Below, piece after piece: positions 47,852 through 58,392 of a DNA stretch of 64,000 bases (within the stretch, counting starts at the first letter, position 1; each line of letters opens with the position of its first letter). The notes beneath the pieces are model-generated. The model ran no database searches. It saw nothing but the letters and a program-made list of their open reading frames with translations, and was not told the DNA's origin. The stretch spans positions 14,608,991 through 14,672,990 of the forward strand of contig NC_051092.1 of the NCBI RefSeq assembly GCF_901709675.1, in the 5' to 3' direction. The position numbers were made by a program, and so were the translations under genes. This DNA is from Syngnathus acus (taxonomy: Eukaryota > Chordata > Actinopteri > Syngnathiformes > Syngnathidae).

Positions 47852-50800
47852 ATGTCGGCGTTTGATGACAACCCCTTCGCCGAGCCGGCTGGCGTCAACC
47901 CTTTTAATGTAAGTGCTTTAATGTGTGCTGAAGTGACGCTAAACGGACGTGTTCCGTGGCTGTCAATTCGATCTCGAGAGGTAGCCAGTAGCCAGCAGCC
48001 AGCTCGTCAGGAAACTTGTTGGGTGGATGTTGTTGGGCGTGTCAGCCTGCTGTCTCTATTGCTATTGGGTTAATGTGCATAATTGACAGGCCATCAGCCA
48101 ATCGGAGCGCTCGTCATGGAAAGCGGGGTGGGATATCGTTTGTCACAATTGTAGGAAGTTAACGTGTAGCCAACAAGGAATGTGTTTCTAAACTTTTTAA
48201 CCGCGTTGCAGTTGTTACCACGCCAAATTGATAAACCTTTCTGACCACATGAATTTGTTTTAAACCACGTAGTGTCGTTTTTTTTATGTGAAATCAGGTT
48301 GAGTTGGCCAGCTCAGGAGTAGCCACTTAGAATGATCACAATGCTGTTTGTGGAGGATATGAGCCAATTAAGCCATAAACATATCAACTTATTACTTTGC
48401 GCATCAGCAACACAACAAAAAGGACCTTACCCAGACAATTTTACAATTGAAGGCGTGTACAGAATCAAGGTTTACAGGGGGCACATAATGTCTGTATGTG
48501 AGTGCCTCGGGTATGTTGGATGAAAAGCCACATTATGATTTAAGTTTCCCAACCATTGTTGAGTCAACACGCACAATTTACCATGATTTTTTTTTCTTCA
48601 AAAAAGTGTCCACAGGTTAATTGCCAATTTGTCATCCAGTTATTTACGAGCATTTTAATTGTTCTGCCTGTCACGATACGTCGCTGTCATAGAGTGATGA
48701 GCAAAGATACATTTCCAGACTATTTAAGTGAATTTGAGCAATTTCCTGCAGCACTGATGATCTCGCATGACACACTAATTGTAAGTCATTGATTCACGAT
48801 TTAACCACTGCAAAATGTCACATGCGTTAACAACCTACAAGAGTATGCGACTGTTTGATTGCTAGGCGGGGAGATGAAGCTAAATAAATAAGCTTTCAGC
48901 AGTTGGTACACGGTGCCCGCCTGGCCGGCCAGCCCCTCACTCAGTGTTCATTCGAATAAACAGATTTAAGCTTTAAGTCATACCAACACAAAGACACCGA
49001 CACTCGCAAAAAAAAATGTCCACCCTTTGGCGTTGATGTGTTGTGTAGCGTCTTATCTCACTTCCTGTTTCACAGAGGTTGTTCAGATGTACTGAATTTT
49101 CTTGAGTCTTCCTGCTCAACTTTATGCCGTGTCATCAAAAGGCACAAGCTGACCTCCATCTGGCTGTTTTTATTTTAATTCATTGCCGTTTTTCATGGAC
49201 AAGGACCATCTTTCCTACTTCTGGACTGTGCAGACAATGTTCTAAAGTGACACTTTTGAAGCCTCATATAATTTCTCATAAAATGACTTGTTGTCCGTTA
49301 GCCGTGTTGCACAAGCATGCAAAACAAACCCTAACATTTGCAACTAAACAAAATGTCAAAGTCTGGTTTTGCATTTGTGTGTTACGCCGACGCTGGATGC
49401 TCCTGTTCATTTTCTGACTCATCCTGGTTGCTTGTTTCTTAAAATAAAAACCTAACCCCAATCCCTAAACTGACAGAACCTCAACTTAATCTTCTTCCCT
49501 TGACTGGTGTGGCCTATGTGCTACTCTTGGGCTCCCCCTAGTGGTAAAAGTTAAAGTCCCAATGATCGTCACACACACATCTGGGTGTGTTGAAATTTGT
49601 CCTCTGCATTTAACCCATCCCCGTGTGATTTCAATCCATCCCCTGGGGGAGAGGGGAGCAGTGAGCAGCAGCGGTGCCGCGCTCGGGAATCGTTTGGTGA
49701 AAACATGACTTTCTATTCATTTGGGTTGAACGTTTTTAGGTTGAATAAATTCTGCTGCGTGTCTCAATTTCAAATGCTGCAACGGATTGTTCGTGCTACT
49801 GGCTTTAATTTCAGCAAGTTCAGCAACCTTCAAACATACTTTGCCTGCAACACAGGAAGAGAAGACAATAGTTGAGTCCGGCTGGGAATGTTTACAGGTG
49901 CGTCCGGCGCCGATAACTTTGATCATGCAGTCCGGTTTCCACTTTTGGACGAAGGTATTGGGACAGCATCTACCGATACGTAGTGAAAACACAGCAAAAA
50001 AAATGGGGCGTCTCTTTTGGAAAGGCTTTCTCCCACATTGTGATCCGTTTGCTGCTAATTTTGGACTTGCTGTTCAAGTTCATCCTCTAAGAAGTTTATG
50101 TTTATGGATCTTGCTTTGCGCATTTAGTCCACAGAGAAGGGATTACTCAAAATGGTGTCGTGAGAGTAATTTTTTTTTTTTTGGGTCGGTCAAGAGAAAT
50201 TGACCGAGTCATGCTTTGATTTCTTTTTCGTGGGAGTAACTTTTTTTTGGGGGGTCAAGAGAACTTGACCGAGTCATGCTTTGATTTCTTTTTCCAGGAC
50301 CCGGCTGTCACACAGGCGACAAGCTCCAGTGTGGAACCTGTTGAGCAGTACAACCCTTTCCCTGCCACAGTAAGACCTTTTACTGCTTCATTGCATTTCC
50401 TGACAAGAGCTGAGTAAATGAATTATTATTATTTTTTTTTTCTTTTGGAGAGCCTGGCTAGTCAGACCACCCCGTACCAACCGGCAGTACTGCAGCCTTC
50501 GTCCGAGCCCACCCCGCAGGTGAGTCACGCAGCGTCTACAAACATCTTCTTCCACTTTGTAGCGTCATTTGCGAGACCTACAGTCGTCTCGTCTTCCCCG
50601 CGCTGCCTCCTTTAAGGGCATCGCATTACCTCAGTTTACACAACATCACGCAAGTCGTCGCTAATTGAATTTGGTTTTCTTTTTTCTTATTTTATTTTAT
50701 TTTTATTTATTTCAAACATTCAAAATTGACTCTGTTGCAGAGCCATTCGGCTTTGCTGCTATTTCTTTCCTTTTTTTAAACATTGCTTCTATCTGCTAAG

Positions 50801-53223
50801 CAAATGTTGACCTCTGCTGCTTCTGGAATGACCGACCAAAGACGTGCAAAATGTCAAGAGGTCTCACTGTTGTTGGAATTGCCCCCACAGGCGACTGCCA
50901 CGGCGGCACAGGCCAACCTGCTGAGGCAACAGGAGGAGCTGGAGAGGAAAGCCGCCGAGCTGGACCGCAGAGAGCAGGAACTCCAGAGCCAAGGCTCCTC
51001 AGGTCCGTCCCACTGCCTTGTTTGCGTTCCGTGCGGTTCACGCGCGGGCCAACCGATGCCCCACCATGCTCGCGCTCGTAGAAATGAAGATAACGTTGTC
51101 GCACGCGCGGCAGGTAAAGCAAACAACTGGCCGCCGCTCCCGAAGAGTTTCCCCATCAAGCCGTGTTTCTACCAAGACTTCTCCGAGGAGATCCCTAGCG
51201 AGTATCAGAGGGTGTGCAAGATGATGTACTACCTCTGGATGTGTGAGTGGTCCCGAGTGAGCGCGGGCGTGTACTGGAGTACCCGCTCGGAGTATAACGG
51301 CCGCTCCTCCCTCTCGCAGTCAACTGTGTGACGCTCTTCCTCAACATGCTGGCCTGTCTGGCCTTCTTCACCACATCGTCTTCCTACGGGGTGGACTTTG
51401 GCCTCTCCATCCTCTGGCTCATCCTCTTCGCTCCCTGCTCCTTCCTCTGCTGGTACCGACCCGTCTACAAGGCCTTCAAGTGAGTGGCGTGCAAAGACGA
51501 GGCTTCCTGGTTTATTTCTGCGTTGGATTAATCTTTTTGATTTGTGTTGATGTGTTGATTATTTATTTTGCCTCCCAAATAAGAGAGTCTCCGACTTGAA
51601 ACATTTCCGGAATTTTGCAACCCTTAGGGAATGTGGTGTCTTTTTAGTTATTGAAATGATTTTGGGAAAAAAATGTTCCGCATCATTTTAAATTCCAATT
51701 TTGTTTATGGCATCCTCAGGACCGACAGCTCCTTCAGCTTCTTCTTTTTCTTCTTCATCTTCTTCTGCCAAGTGGTCATCTTCATCATCCAGTCGGTGGG
51801 CATCCCCAAGTGGGGCAACAGGTGGTTTATTTTTATTTTTTTATTCAAACTTTCTTTGTCGACATCTGCTCGGTAAAATCCGTGCCGCTCGTGCAGGTCA
51901 CATTTCCTGTTCTTTGGTTATCGCACGTTTCCTTTTTGCTCCTCTTCTGTTTTGTCGTTGCAATTGCGCCAAAGGGAAACCAGTAAAATTAAAGATATAG
52001 TATAAATAAATAAATAGATAAAATATCAATAATATGAAAATAAATAATTAAATGTTGTATGAAGCAAAATGTTTGCTAGCAAGAAACTTGGGTGAGTTTT
52101 GGTTCCAGAATTGCTTGACTTTCTTGCCTGTTTTTTGTTTGTTGTTATTCTTCTATTGTCAACTTTCTTGCCTGCTAAGTTGCACTCTTTGTCCTCTTCC
52201 TCTCCCGTTTGCTGAGACTTGGCAACCCTCAGCCTCTCCGCTGATTTTCTTGCTGTAAGTGTGAGATTAAACAAAAAAACTCAAATCTTTTTATTTATTT
52301 ATTTTTAATTTTTTTATATAAACACAGTTGGTGTTCTGCATGGCGACTAATCTTATGCTCTTTCTCGTAACACCTAACAGATTCATTCTTTTTTTTTTTT
52401 TTTTTTTCCTGACTTGTGACAAGACTCAACATTACAGTGGAGCCCCCAAAAGTGGACATCACCTTAGTCAGAGCGTAACAATTTTAGGGGAAAAAAAAAT
52501 CTAATCGTTTTTTTTTTCCTCAATAATGTGATTGCAGTTTAATATGCAAATATTTATTTTCTACCTCTTATGAGTTGTACCATTTTGGAGGTTTCACTGG
52601 CCCGACATTTTTTTTGCTAACGGTTCTTCCGCCGCCTAAAACGTAACCAGTGTGTTTGTCGGCGCGCAGTGGTTGGATCGCCGCCTTCTCCGTCATCAAC
52701 ACGTCCAAAGCGGTGGGCGCCATCATGATCATCGTGGCCATCCTCTTCACCATCTGCGCCGTCATGTCAGTCATTCTCCTCAAGATGGTGAGAAACCGCA
52801 ATGTGCTTTTCCTATGCATATTTTTTTATTCTCATTATTTAATGGTTTAACATATACTGCCCTTTATCCTTCTCATTTGCACCCCCTAGCGGTTGTTTAT
52901 TGCAATAGCCTACATATCATTTTTCCTATCGCTTATTTGAAATATTGTCAACTTTATTTTATTTTGTGACTTGGACCTAACGATGCGTCGTTTGATTATA
53001 CTTGTCCTCGTTCGCAGTCACTTTGACATTTAAGACTGGTGCCACGAGCTAACGTTTGTGTCCCTTGCGACAGGTCCATGGCATGTACCGCCGGACCGGG
53101 GCCAGCTTCCACAAGGCCCAGCAGGAGTTCTCGCAGGGCATCTTCACCAACAAAACCTTCCAAAATGCCGCCACCGGCGCAGCCTCGTCGGCAGCCCAGG
53201 GAGCTTTCCAGGCTAACAACTAG
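47852..53223 (+). CDS. scamp2: Secretory carrier-associated membrane protein, SCAMP2-like
   Basis: Four-pass membrane protein of recycling and secretory vesicles. Exons: 47852-47908, 50298-50369, 50451-50519, 50891-51002, 51114-51242, 51320-51479, 51720-51821, 52670-52787, 53074-53223; 969 bases in phase, 322 aa. The N-terminus has three NPF motifs for EH-domain partners ([20 protein letters not shown]). Then come [13 protein letters not shown], a short coiled coil ([19 protein letters not shown]), the amphipathic NNWPPLP-CFYQDF segment, four hydrophobic spans (from about 51320 to 52787) and the cytosolic [11 protein letters not shown] (E-peptide) between spans 2 and 3. The tail is [23 protein letters not shown]2 is favoured over SCAMP1 and SCAMP3 by PAVLQPS-EPT and the adjacent mpi. 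An AG-only acceptor before 50451 (ttttggag) is weak. Confidence 0.9.
47909..50297 (+). other. First intron of scamp2
   Basis: A 2.4-kb intron without recognised exons. It holds a truncated SINE (49551-49692), a CTCF-like site (ctccccctagtggtaaaa at about 49530) and two copies of a gacttgaccgagtcatgctt-type word near 50200 and 50260, a short tandem duplication just before the exon 2 acceptor. Confidence 0.6.
49551..49692 (-). mobile_element. 5'-truncated copy of the tRNA-derived SINE
   Basis: Nearly identical to 40382-40526 (ttaaagtcccaatgatcgtc, ctctgcatttaacccatccc, gagcagtgagcagcagcggt) but it stops before the tRNA-like head. This is typical 5' truncation on target-primed insertion. Confidence 0.8.
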
Positions 53224-54450
53224 CTCGCGCTAAGCTACCTGCTCAGGTGGAAGTCAGCATGTTATCCGGTTGGCAGGTTTGTGTCCATCCTTGTAATGTG
53301 TCGACCTTGAGCAAGGTGAGAGCGCACGTACAGACAGCCACCATCACGGTGCCAGACAAGCACAGCAGGTACATTGTGGCTGGAGCAGGAGACGCGTTGA
53401 CTGATGTCTGTCTTCATTTCACTTGGTCTCGGCTTTGTATATTTTGCTCGCACTTTTTGGCAACGCTCATTTGTGCAAATTGTGGGTGGATTTTGTTTTT
53501 CACCAGCATGTGTGAGATTCTTTACAAGTATTTGATAGTTTTTCTTTTCTGAGCGTGGTGTTGTTTGGCAGGTCAATATTGAATTTTTTTTCTTCGATGA
53601 ATCCTAACAAACGTGCTCCCAATTGTCAAATGAGCGAGAAATGTTCAGTTGCTGAATCATTCCGATATCTCATTTCCTTAAATCGAGCCCTCTTAGTTCC
53701 ACCTCCTTTACTTTTTTTTCTTTTGTTGTCAAGACTAACATGTGGTTTACAAAAATATCGTTGCTGGCCAATGGCAGCGTCTTTCTCTCATAAAAATATC
53801 CATTTTCACAATAGGGGGAAAAGAAAAATCGTGTCTAATTATCTCAACTGACAGGCGCCATTCCAATCAACTTCCAAATTGAACTCTGTTGCTAACCAAA
53901 ACAGCAGAACCTGCCAAAGCATCTGGAATCTCAACGCATTTGACTTCCACTTGACTTTATTTTCTTTCTGTGACAAAAACAACAATTGTGTTTGAGTTTA
54001 TAGCCTGTTTTTTTTATTTTTTTTTATTGGCAGCATGCAAAATAAGTATATAATGTAATGTAGCCTCTTTCTTTCAGTGCAAGATTAAATAATTTGGATA
54101 ATAGCTGAATGTTCCTTTTGCTATTGGAATACACTTTGATCTCGTTGGGCTTCAACTAGAAGTATAATTTAAAAGCTGCTTCAGGTCACTTGAGAAATCT
54201 GAACTGGTTGCTCAGGAGATGCACATGCAACATAACGGTTTATTGTAGAATATAGATTAGCTGTGCGCCTTTTATTATGGGATGTATCACCTCTGTGATG
54301 AATCAGAATTGTTTTTGCAGCAAATGAATTAGTCTCATTAATTTAACATTGATCCTGCATCCAGATGTTTATAATGTTTTTTTTCTGTCGGTTCTGTGCC
54401 TTTTAGTATGAAAATATTGAATGTAACATCTAATAATAAAATGCTTTGCT
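53224..54450 (+). other. scamp2: Probable scamp2 3' untranslated region
   Basis: Non-coding after the TAG at 53221-53223. An AATAAA at about 54435 is the likely end. No open frame of note. Confidence 0.55.
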
Positions 54451-54673
54451 TTCAATCTCTGTATTCATAAATACAACTCTTCTGCAGTTAAATGGAGTGA
54501 TGAGAGAAGCTTCTTTTGAATCAACAATTACTAATTTTGCACAACACACTTTTGGAGAATTTTTCTTTTTTAATCTTTTTCTTTATAATTTTAAATTATC
54601 TTGTTTTTGTATAAACAGCTTGTTTACCACTTGTAAAATCGTATCGAACGTAAACTGATTTTTAAAAGGTTCT

Positions 54674-54754
54674 CCAGCAGATGGCAGCACCTACCGATCT
54701 TGACGCTACAGCAGGCTTCGTTGGTCGGGATGACATCATGCTGCCCCCTACAGG
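54674..54754. promoter_or_regulatory. Pair of opposed CTCF-like motifs between scamp2 and the MAP1 gene
   Basis: ccagcagatggcag (54674-54687) fits the CTCF core CCASYAGRKGGCRS exactly on the plus strand. ctgccccctacagg (54741-54754) is a one-mismatch match on the minus strand. They face each other 53 bp apart in the spacer between two + strand genes. Confidence 0.45.
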
Positions 54755-54894
54755 TCAGTCTTGGTCTTACCCAGACATGATAATGTGGTGCGGATTACAC
54801 TTTAGAACTGGTTAAATGTTAAAAATTGGTAAATTTGTACCGCTCTAGAGGATTTGAGATCGGAGTAATTAAACATTTACAATTGTTGCCTTCT

Positions 54895-55219
54895 TCCTTT
54901 ACTCTTTCTCTCTCCTTTTAACTCTTCTTATGCCCTCATCACTTTCACTGTTGTCTCTCTCTCTCCGTCTCCGCTCTTTCTCTCCTCCCTCACCCCATTT
55001 CTCTATCTCCTCACTCTCACCCCCTCCCTCCCTTTGCCCTCTATCTTCGCTTTCTTCTCGCTCTCTCGTCACTCACTTATTCTTTTCTCTCGCTCCCTCT
55101 CTCTCTCTCCCACCCCCCGCCTTTCTCTCCTCCCTCTCCCTCATCGCTTACTCAGCATCCTCTCACTCCCGCACTCCTCCACCGCGTTCGCCATCGCCGC
55201 CTGCACACGTCCGGTTGTC
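54895..55219 (+). other. CT-rich tract upstream of the MAP1 start codon
   Basis: About 250 bp of nearly pure pyrimidine (ctctctctccgtctccgctc and similar) followed by a GC-rich end. It probably covers the core promoter and 5' UTR, since the next exon is coding. No TATA box is visible. Confidence 0.45.
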
Positions 55220-56633
55220 ATGGCGATGACAGAGTCATCCCCGAGGCGTGTTGCCATGGAGATACCGGCGCGGGGTGCTCTCCCGGCGGTGGAGGAGGAC
55301 GAAGGGGGCTCATCGTGTGTGCGGCTGCCCGCCTTCGAAGAGCTCCTCCGGTACCGCGCTGGTGGAGGAGGAGGAGGGAGACGACGACGCGGGCCACCCT
55401 TCAACCGGGCCGGCCACTACGTTCTGGTCGTGATCGGCGACGTCGTCACCGAGCAGCAGCTGGACGCCGCCCGAGGGCACATTGAGGCCGGTGAGTGCAT
55501 GGCAGTGCCCAACTCTGCCGTCCTGCGCGAGAAGTGTTCAACTTATGCAAATGTACCAACGTCAGCACAAACATCCTGTAAATATTGGCGCAGCATTGCA
55601 CCATTGGCGCAGTCGCACTTAAATGTCCCACTTCATTTCCTTAGAAGTTAAAAGACATCAAATGAGCATTGAGCACAACATTATTTCATTATTTTTAGCG
55701 TCGCCGTTATTTTTAATATTTTTTTGCTGTTTGGAACGGTGAAGGACGTCCGCATCACAGTTCAGAGGTGCAGGGTTCGATTCCGGCTCTATCCCTCCTG
55801 TTTGCATGTTCTCCCCATGCCTCCTCCAGGTGCGCCGGTTTCCTCCAACATTCCAAAGACATGCACTTTCAAGTTGACTGGGTTGAGCACTCCAAATTGC
55901 CCGTAGGTGTGATTGTGATCGTGAATGGTTGCTTGTCTATCAATGCAATTGGCTGGCGACCAGTTCTGGGTGTGCCCCACCTACCCTCCCGCTGCTGGGA
56001 TAGGCCGTCTTAAGGAGAAGCTCTTTGGAGGATCTCACTTTTAATTTTAACTCACCAAGAACACACACCTGCATAATATTAATAATATTAATAATAAAAT
56101 AATGTCGCATTCTATTGTATGTGACTCAATTACCGCATATAAAGTGGCAAAAGTAGTATATGTCAATAATATCAATTTAACATTTTTTTTTATAGTCTTT
56201 GTTGTTGTCCCCTTGCTATATGTGAATCGCTTTGTAATAAATGAAGTATTGTATTTTCCTCTCGGTCATGTGATCGACTCTTGGAGAACTCGAGCCAAGA
56301 GTGAGTCAGCATTTGTAGGATCAGACTGCGAGGGAACATATAAGGTCAAAACACAAAAAAAAGCTCCAGTGCGTTTTATCTTGCCGGCTTGAAACATAAT
56401 CCTACTTCCTGCTCTCACTTCCTGAATCCAAAAAGTGTCTAAGATGAAACTGTGAAAAGACTGACTTAAAGTTCGTTATATAACCAATGCCGCAGGGACT
56501 GAAAGCTCCTTCCTTCCTCTTCCCATCACAGGAATCCGATCTTGGGACGTGGACCTCAACCGATGCGACCTTGAACATCAACTGCAGCTGTTCATTACGC
56601 GCCACTCCGCGCATTTTTCCTCCGATGTCAGAG
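55220..56633 (+). CDS. map1a: Microtubule-associated protein 1 family, first two coding exons (MAP1A likely), 3' partial
   Basis: Exons 55220-55490 and 56532-56633 join in phase. The first encodes a poorly conserved Ala, Gly, Arg start and then HYVLVVIGDVVTEQQLDAARG. The second encodes IRSWDVDLNRCDLEHQLQLF and ITRHSAHFSSDV. This corresponds to the start of MAP1A/MAP1B long forms (MAP1B: LLVVVGEIVTEEHL, GIRSWDTNLIECNLDQELKLF, SRHSARFSPEV). MAP1 proteins are cleaved into heavy and light chains and stabilise neuronal microtubules. The remaining exons, including the large one, lie right of the window. MAP1A is favoured only because its neighbours match human 15q; MAP1B is the alternative. The start at 55220 is the first ATG of the CT-free part; ATG at 55226 is also possible. 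Confidence 0.7.
55762..56005 (-). repeat. Common teleost interspersed repeat, reverse copy
   Basis: Reverse orientation of the family at 31827-32170: gtttgcatgttctccccatg, cctccaggtgcgccggtttc, caacattccaaagacatgca and ggctggcgaccagttctggg are visible. It lies in MAP1 intron 1. Confidence 0.75.
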
Positions 56634-56743
56634 GTCAGTGCGGAGCGGCAGCTCCTTTTGGTTTGACCGTCTTTGACCGATAAAAGGCCTGACGAGAACT
56701 TTGTAGTCTTGTTTAAGATGGAATTCAACAAAACGTAAACAAA

Positions 56744-56884
56744 CAATTACTTCACTGGTTCTTCTATATCAAACAAATTATTTTAGAGTGTCACTCTGAT
56801 GAAGGCGGAAGAACCCGCCGAAACATGTCAGGTAAATACACCTAAAATAATTTGTTTGATATAGAAGAACCAGTGAAGTAATTG
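56744..56884 (+). ncRNA. Hairpin with hammerhead-ribozyme-like core (Penelope-like element remnant)
   Basis: Perfect 42-bp inverted arms (56744-56785 and 56843-56884; gttcttctatatcaaacaaa and its complement) enclose 57 bases. The loop contains CTGATGA (56796-56802), a 5-bp stem II ggcgg/ccgcc (56804-56808 with 56815-56819), GAAA (56820-56823) and the cleavage-type triplet GTC (56827-56829). Order and spacing are those of a type I hammerhead with a minimal stem III (aca/tgt); one extra A follows CTGATGA. Vertebrate Penelope-like retroelements are known to carry such ribozymes. No reverse transcriptase is seen nearby, so this would be a terminal fragment. Cleavage activity is not shown. Confidence 0.5.
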
Positions 56885-57462
56885 AAAAGGAAAAACATGA
56901 TGAACTTAGTACAACTAGTAAACAAACAATGCTGAGGGAACAAAGATGGTGGAAGCCGCCACTGTTGATGTCCAACATCAATTGATGGAAGGGGAGGCGG
57001 GGGGCGTGGTCACAAATAGATGAGAGGAACATCACAAACATCTTCACAGTGGGAAAGTCGTGAGCTGCGTTCAGGCCTACGTGGTGCTGACAAGACGGAT
57101 TAGGAGGCGGAGGCCTGCGAGCGGCTTCATTAGTTTTTCTTTCAACTTGTTCAAAGGCATCTCGCATTCAAGTTCCTCCTGCGTTCACTCCAGAAAACAC
57201 TTTCAAGTTGACCGAGATCACCTTCAGTCAACAAGACTGTCAGCCATTATCGATGCAGCGGAATTACAATCTTATGCAATTCAGACGTTCTCACCGTGAG
57301 CTTAAAGAAGTATTTTTACCGCAGAAATCCGAACAATCGGCTGTTTTAGCCTCTTACCTCACGTCGCATATCTTTGCTTTTGCTAATGCCGGTTTAGTAC
57401 TGTTCTGTTCTCAGCCTTCGGGATTTTGCCTCTGAGATTTAATCGTTTTCGTAAGGTTGGAC

Positions 57463-57640
57463 TCAACTCAACTCAACTTTATTTATAGAGCACTTTAGAA
57501 CAACCACCGCTGCATACAAAGTGCTGTCCATGCAGCAAAAATGAGTCATACAACAAAAACAAAAGATGAAGGCCATAATAAGAGTAAAACAATCCCAAGT
57601 CTCATGCTAAGTCAAAAGCCCAAAAATAAAATGTTTTAAG
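57463..57640 (+). repeat. Interspersed repeat of the tttatttatagagcacttta type
   Basis: actttatttatagagcactt, acaaccaccgctgcatacaa and agtgctgtccatg are recurrent words of a fish repeat (LINE-derived 3' region suspected). The boundaries are approximate. Confidence 0.55.
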
Positions 57641-57805
57641 ATGAGTTTTAGAGGGGCAGAATGGAGGCTTCCCTCACAATAGACCTACAAAAAAGCCTTT
57701 TTTGCCTGCATAAATAAGAAAGTCAGTCATTTTGGTCCGAGGCAGACATTTTGGGGTACACGGGTTCCCTCTAGTGGTAAGCAAAGATGAACGTAAATGT
57801 TTAAG

Positions 57806-57893
57806 CAGGGGTCTCCGAACTTTTTGCAAGGAGGGCCAGATTTATTAACGTGAAGGGGCCCGGGGGCCAATATTTTTTTTCGCTTCTCTTCCG

Positions 57894-57926
<33 letters not shown>

Positions 57927-58392
57927 AATGGGACGTCAAACGCTGCGCGTTCGCTTCTCTTCTCGGGGGGGGCTAATGGGACGTCAAACGCTGCGTGTTC
58001 GCTTCGCTTCCGGGGGGGGGGGGTTGCTAATGGGACGTCAAACGCTGCGCGTTCGCTTCTCTTCCGGGGGCGGGTGCTAAGGGGACGTCAAACGCTGCGC
58101 GTTCGCTTCTCGGGGGGGGGGGGGTTGCTAATGGGACGTCAAACGCTGCGCGTTCGCTTCTCTTCCGGGGGGGGGGGGTGCTAAGGGGACGTCAAACGCT
58201 GCGCGTTCGCTTCTCTTCCGGGGGGGGGGGGGGTGCTAATGGGACGTCAAACGCTTTGTGTGGCGGGCTCCATCTAATGTGGAAACTGAGAAGTGCAACA
58301 GAGTTGAGCTCAAGCTTCTTGTGCGAGCCATATTCAATTATGTTTTCAGAATTTGCTGCGGGCCAATAAAAACTGTAGTTTGGAGACCCCTG
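57806..58392. mobile_element. hAT-type MITE carrying a G-rich minisatellite
   Basis: Ends caggggtctccgaact and agtttggagacccctg are hAT-type inverted repeats; the flanking 8-mers (tgtttaag, atttaaag) are only partly alike. Inside are (TG)n at about 57896-57923 and seven tandem units of 42-55 bp (57924-58260). Each unit has gctaatgggacgtcaaacgc, tgcgcgttcgcttctcttcc and a run of 7-13 G. The unit-length differences lie mostly in the G run. Confidence 0.8.

Noticed and set aside
57850-58260. Regularly spaced repeats suggesting a CRISPR-like array
   Set aside because: The units are adjacent tandem copies differing mainly in G-run length, without unique spacers, in a vertebrate genome; it is a minisatellite.
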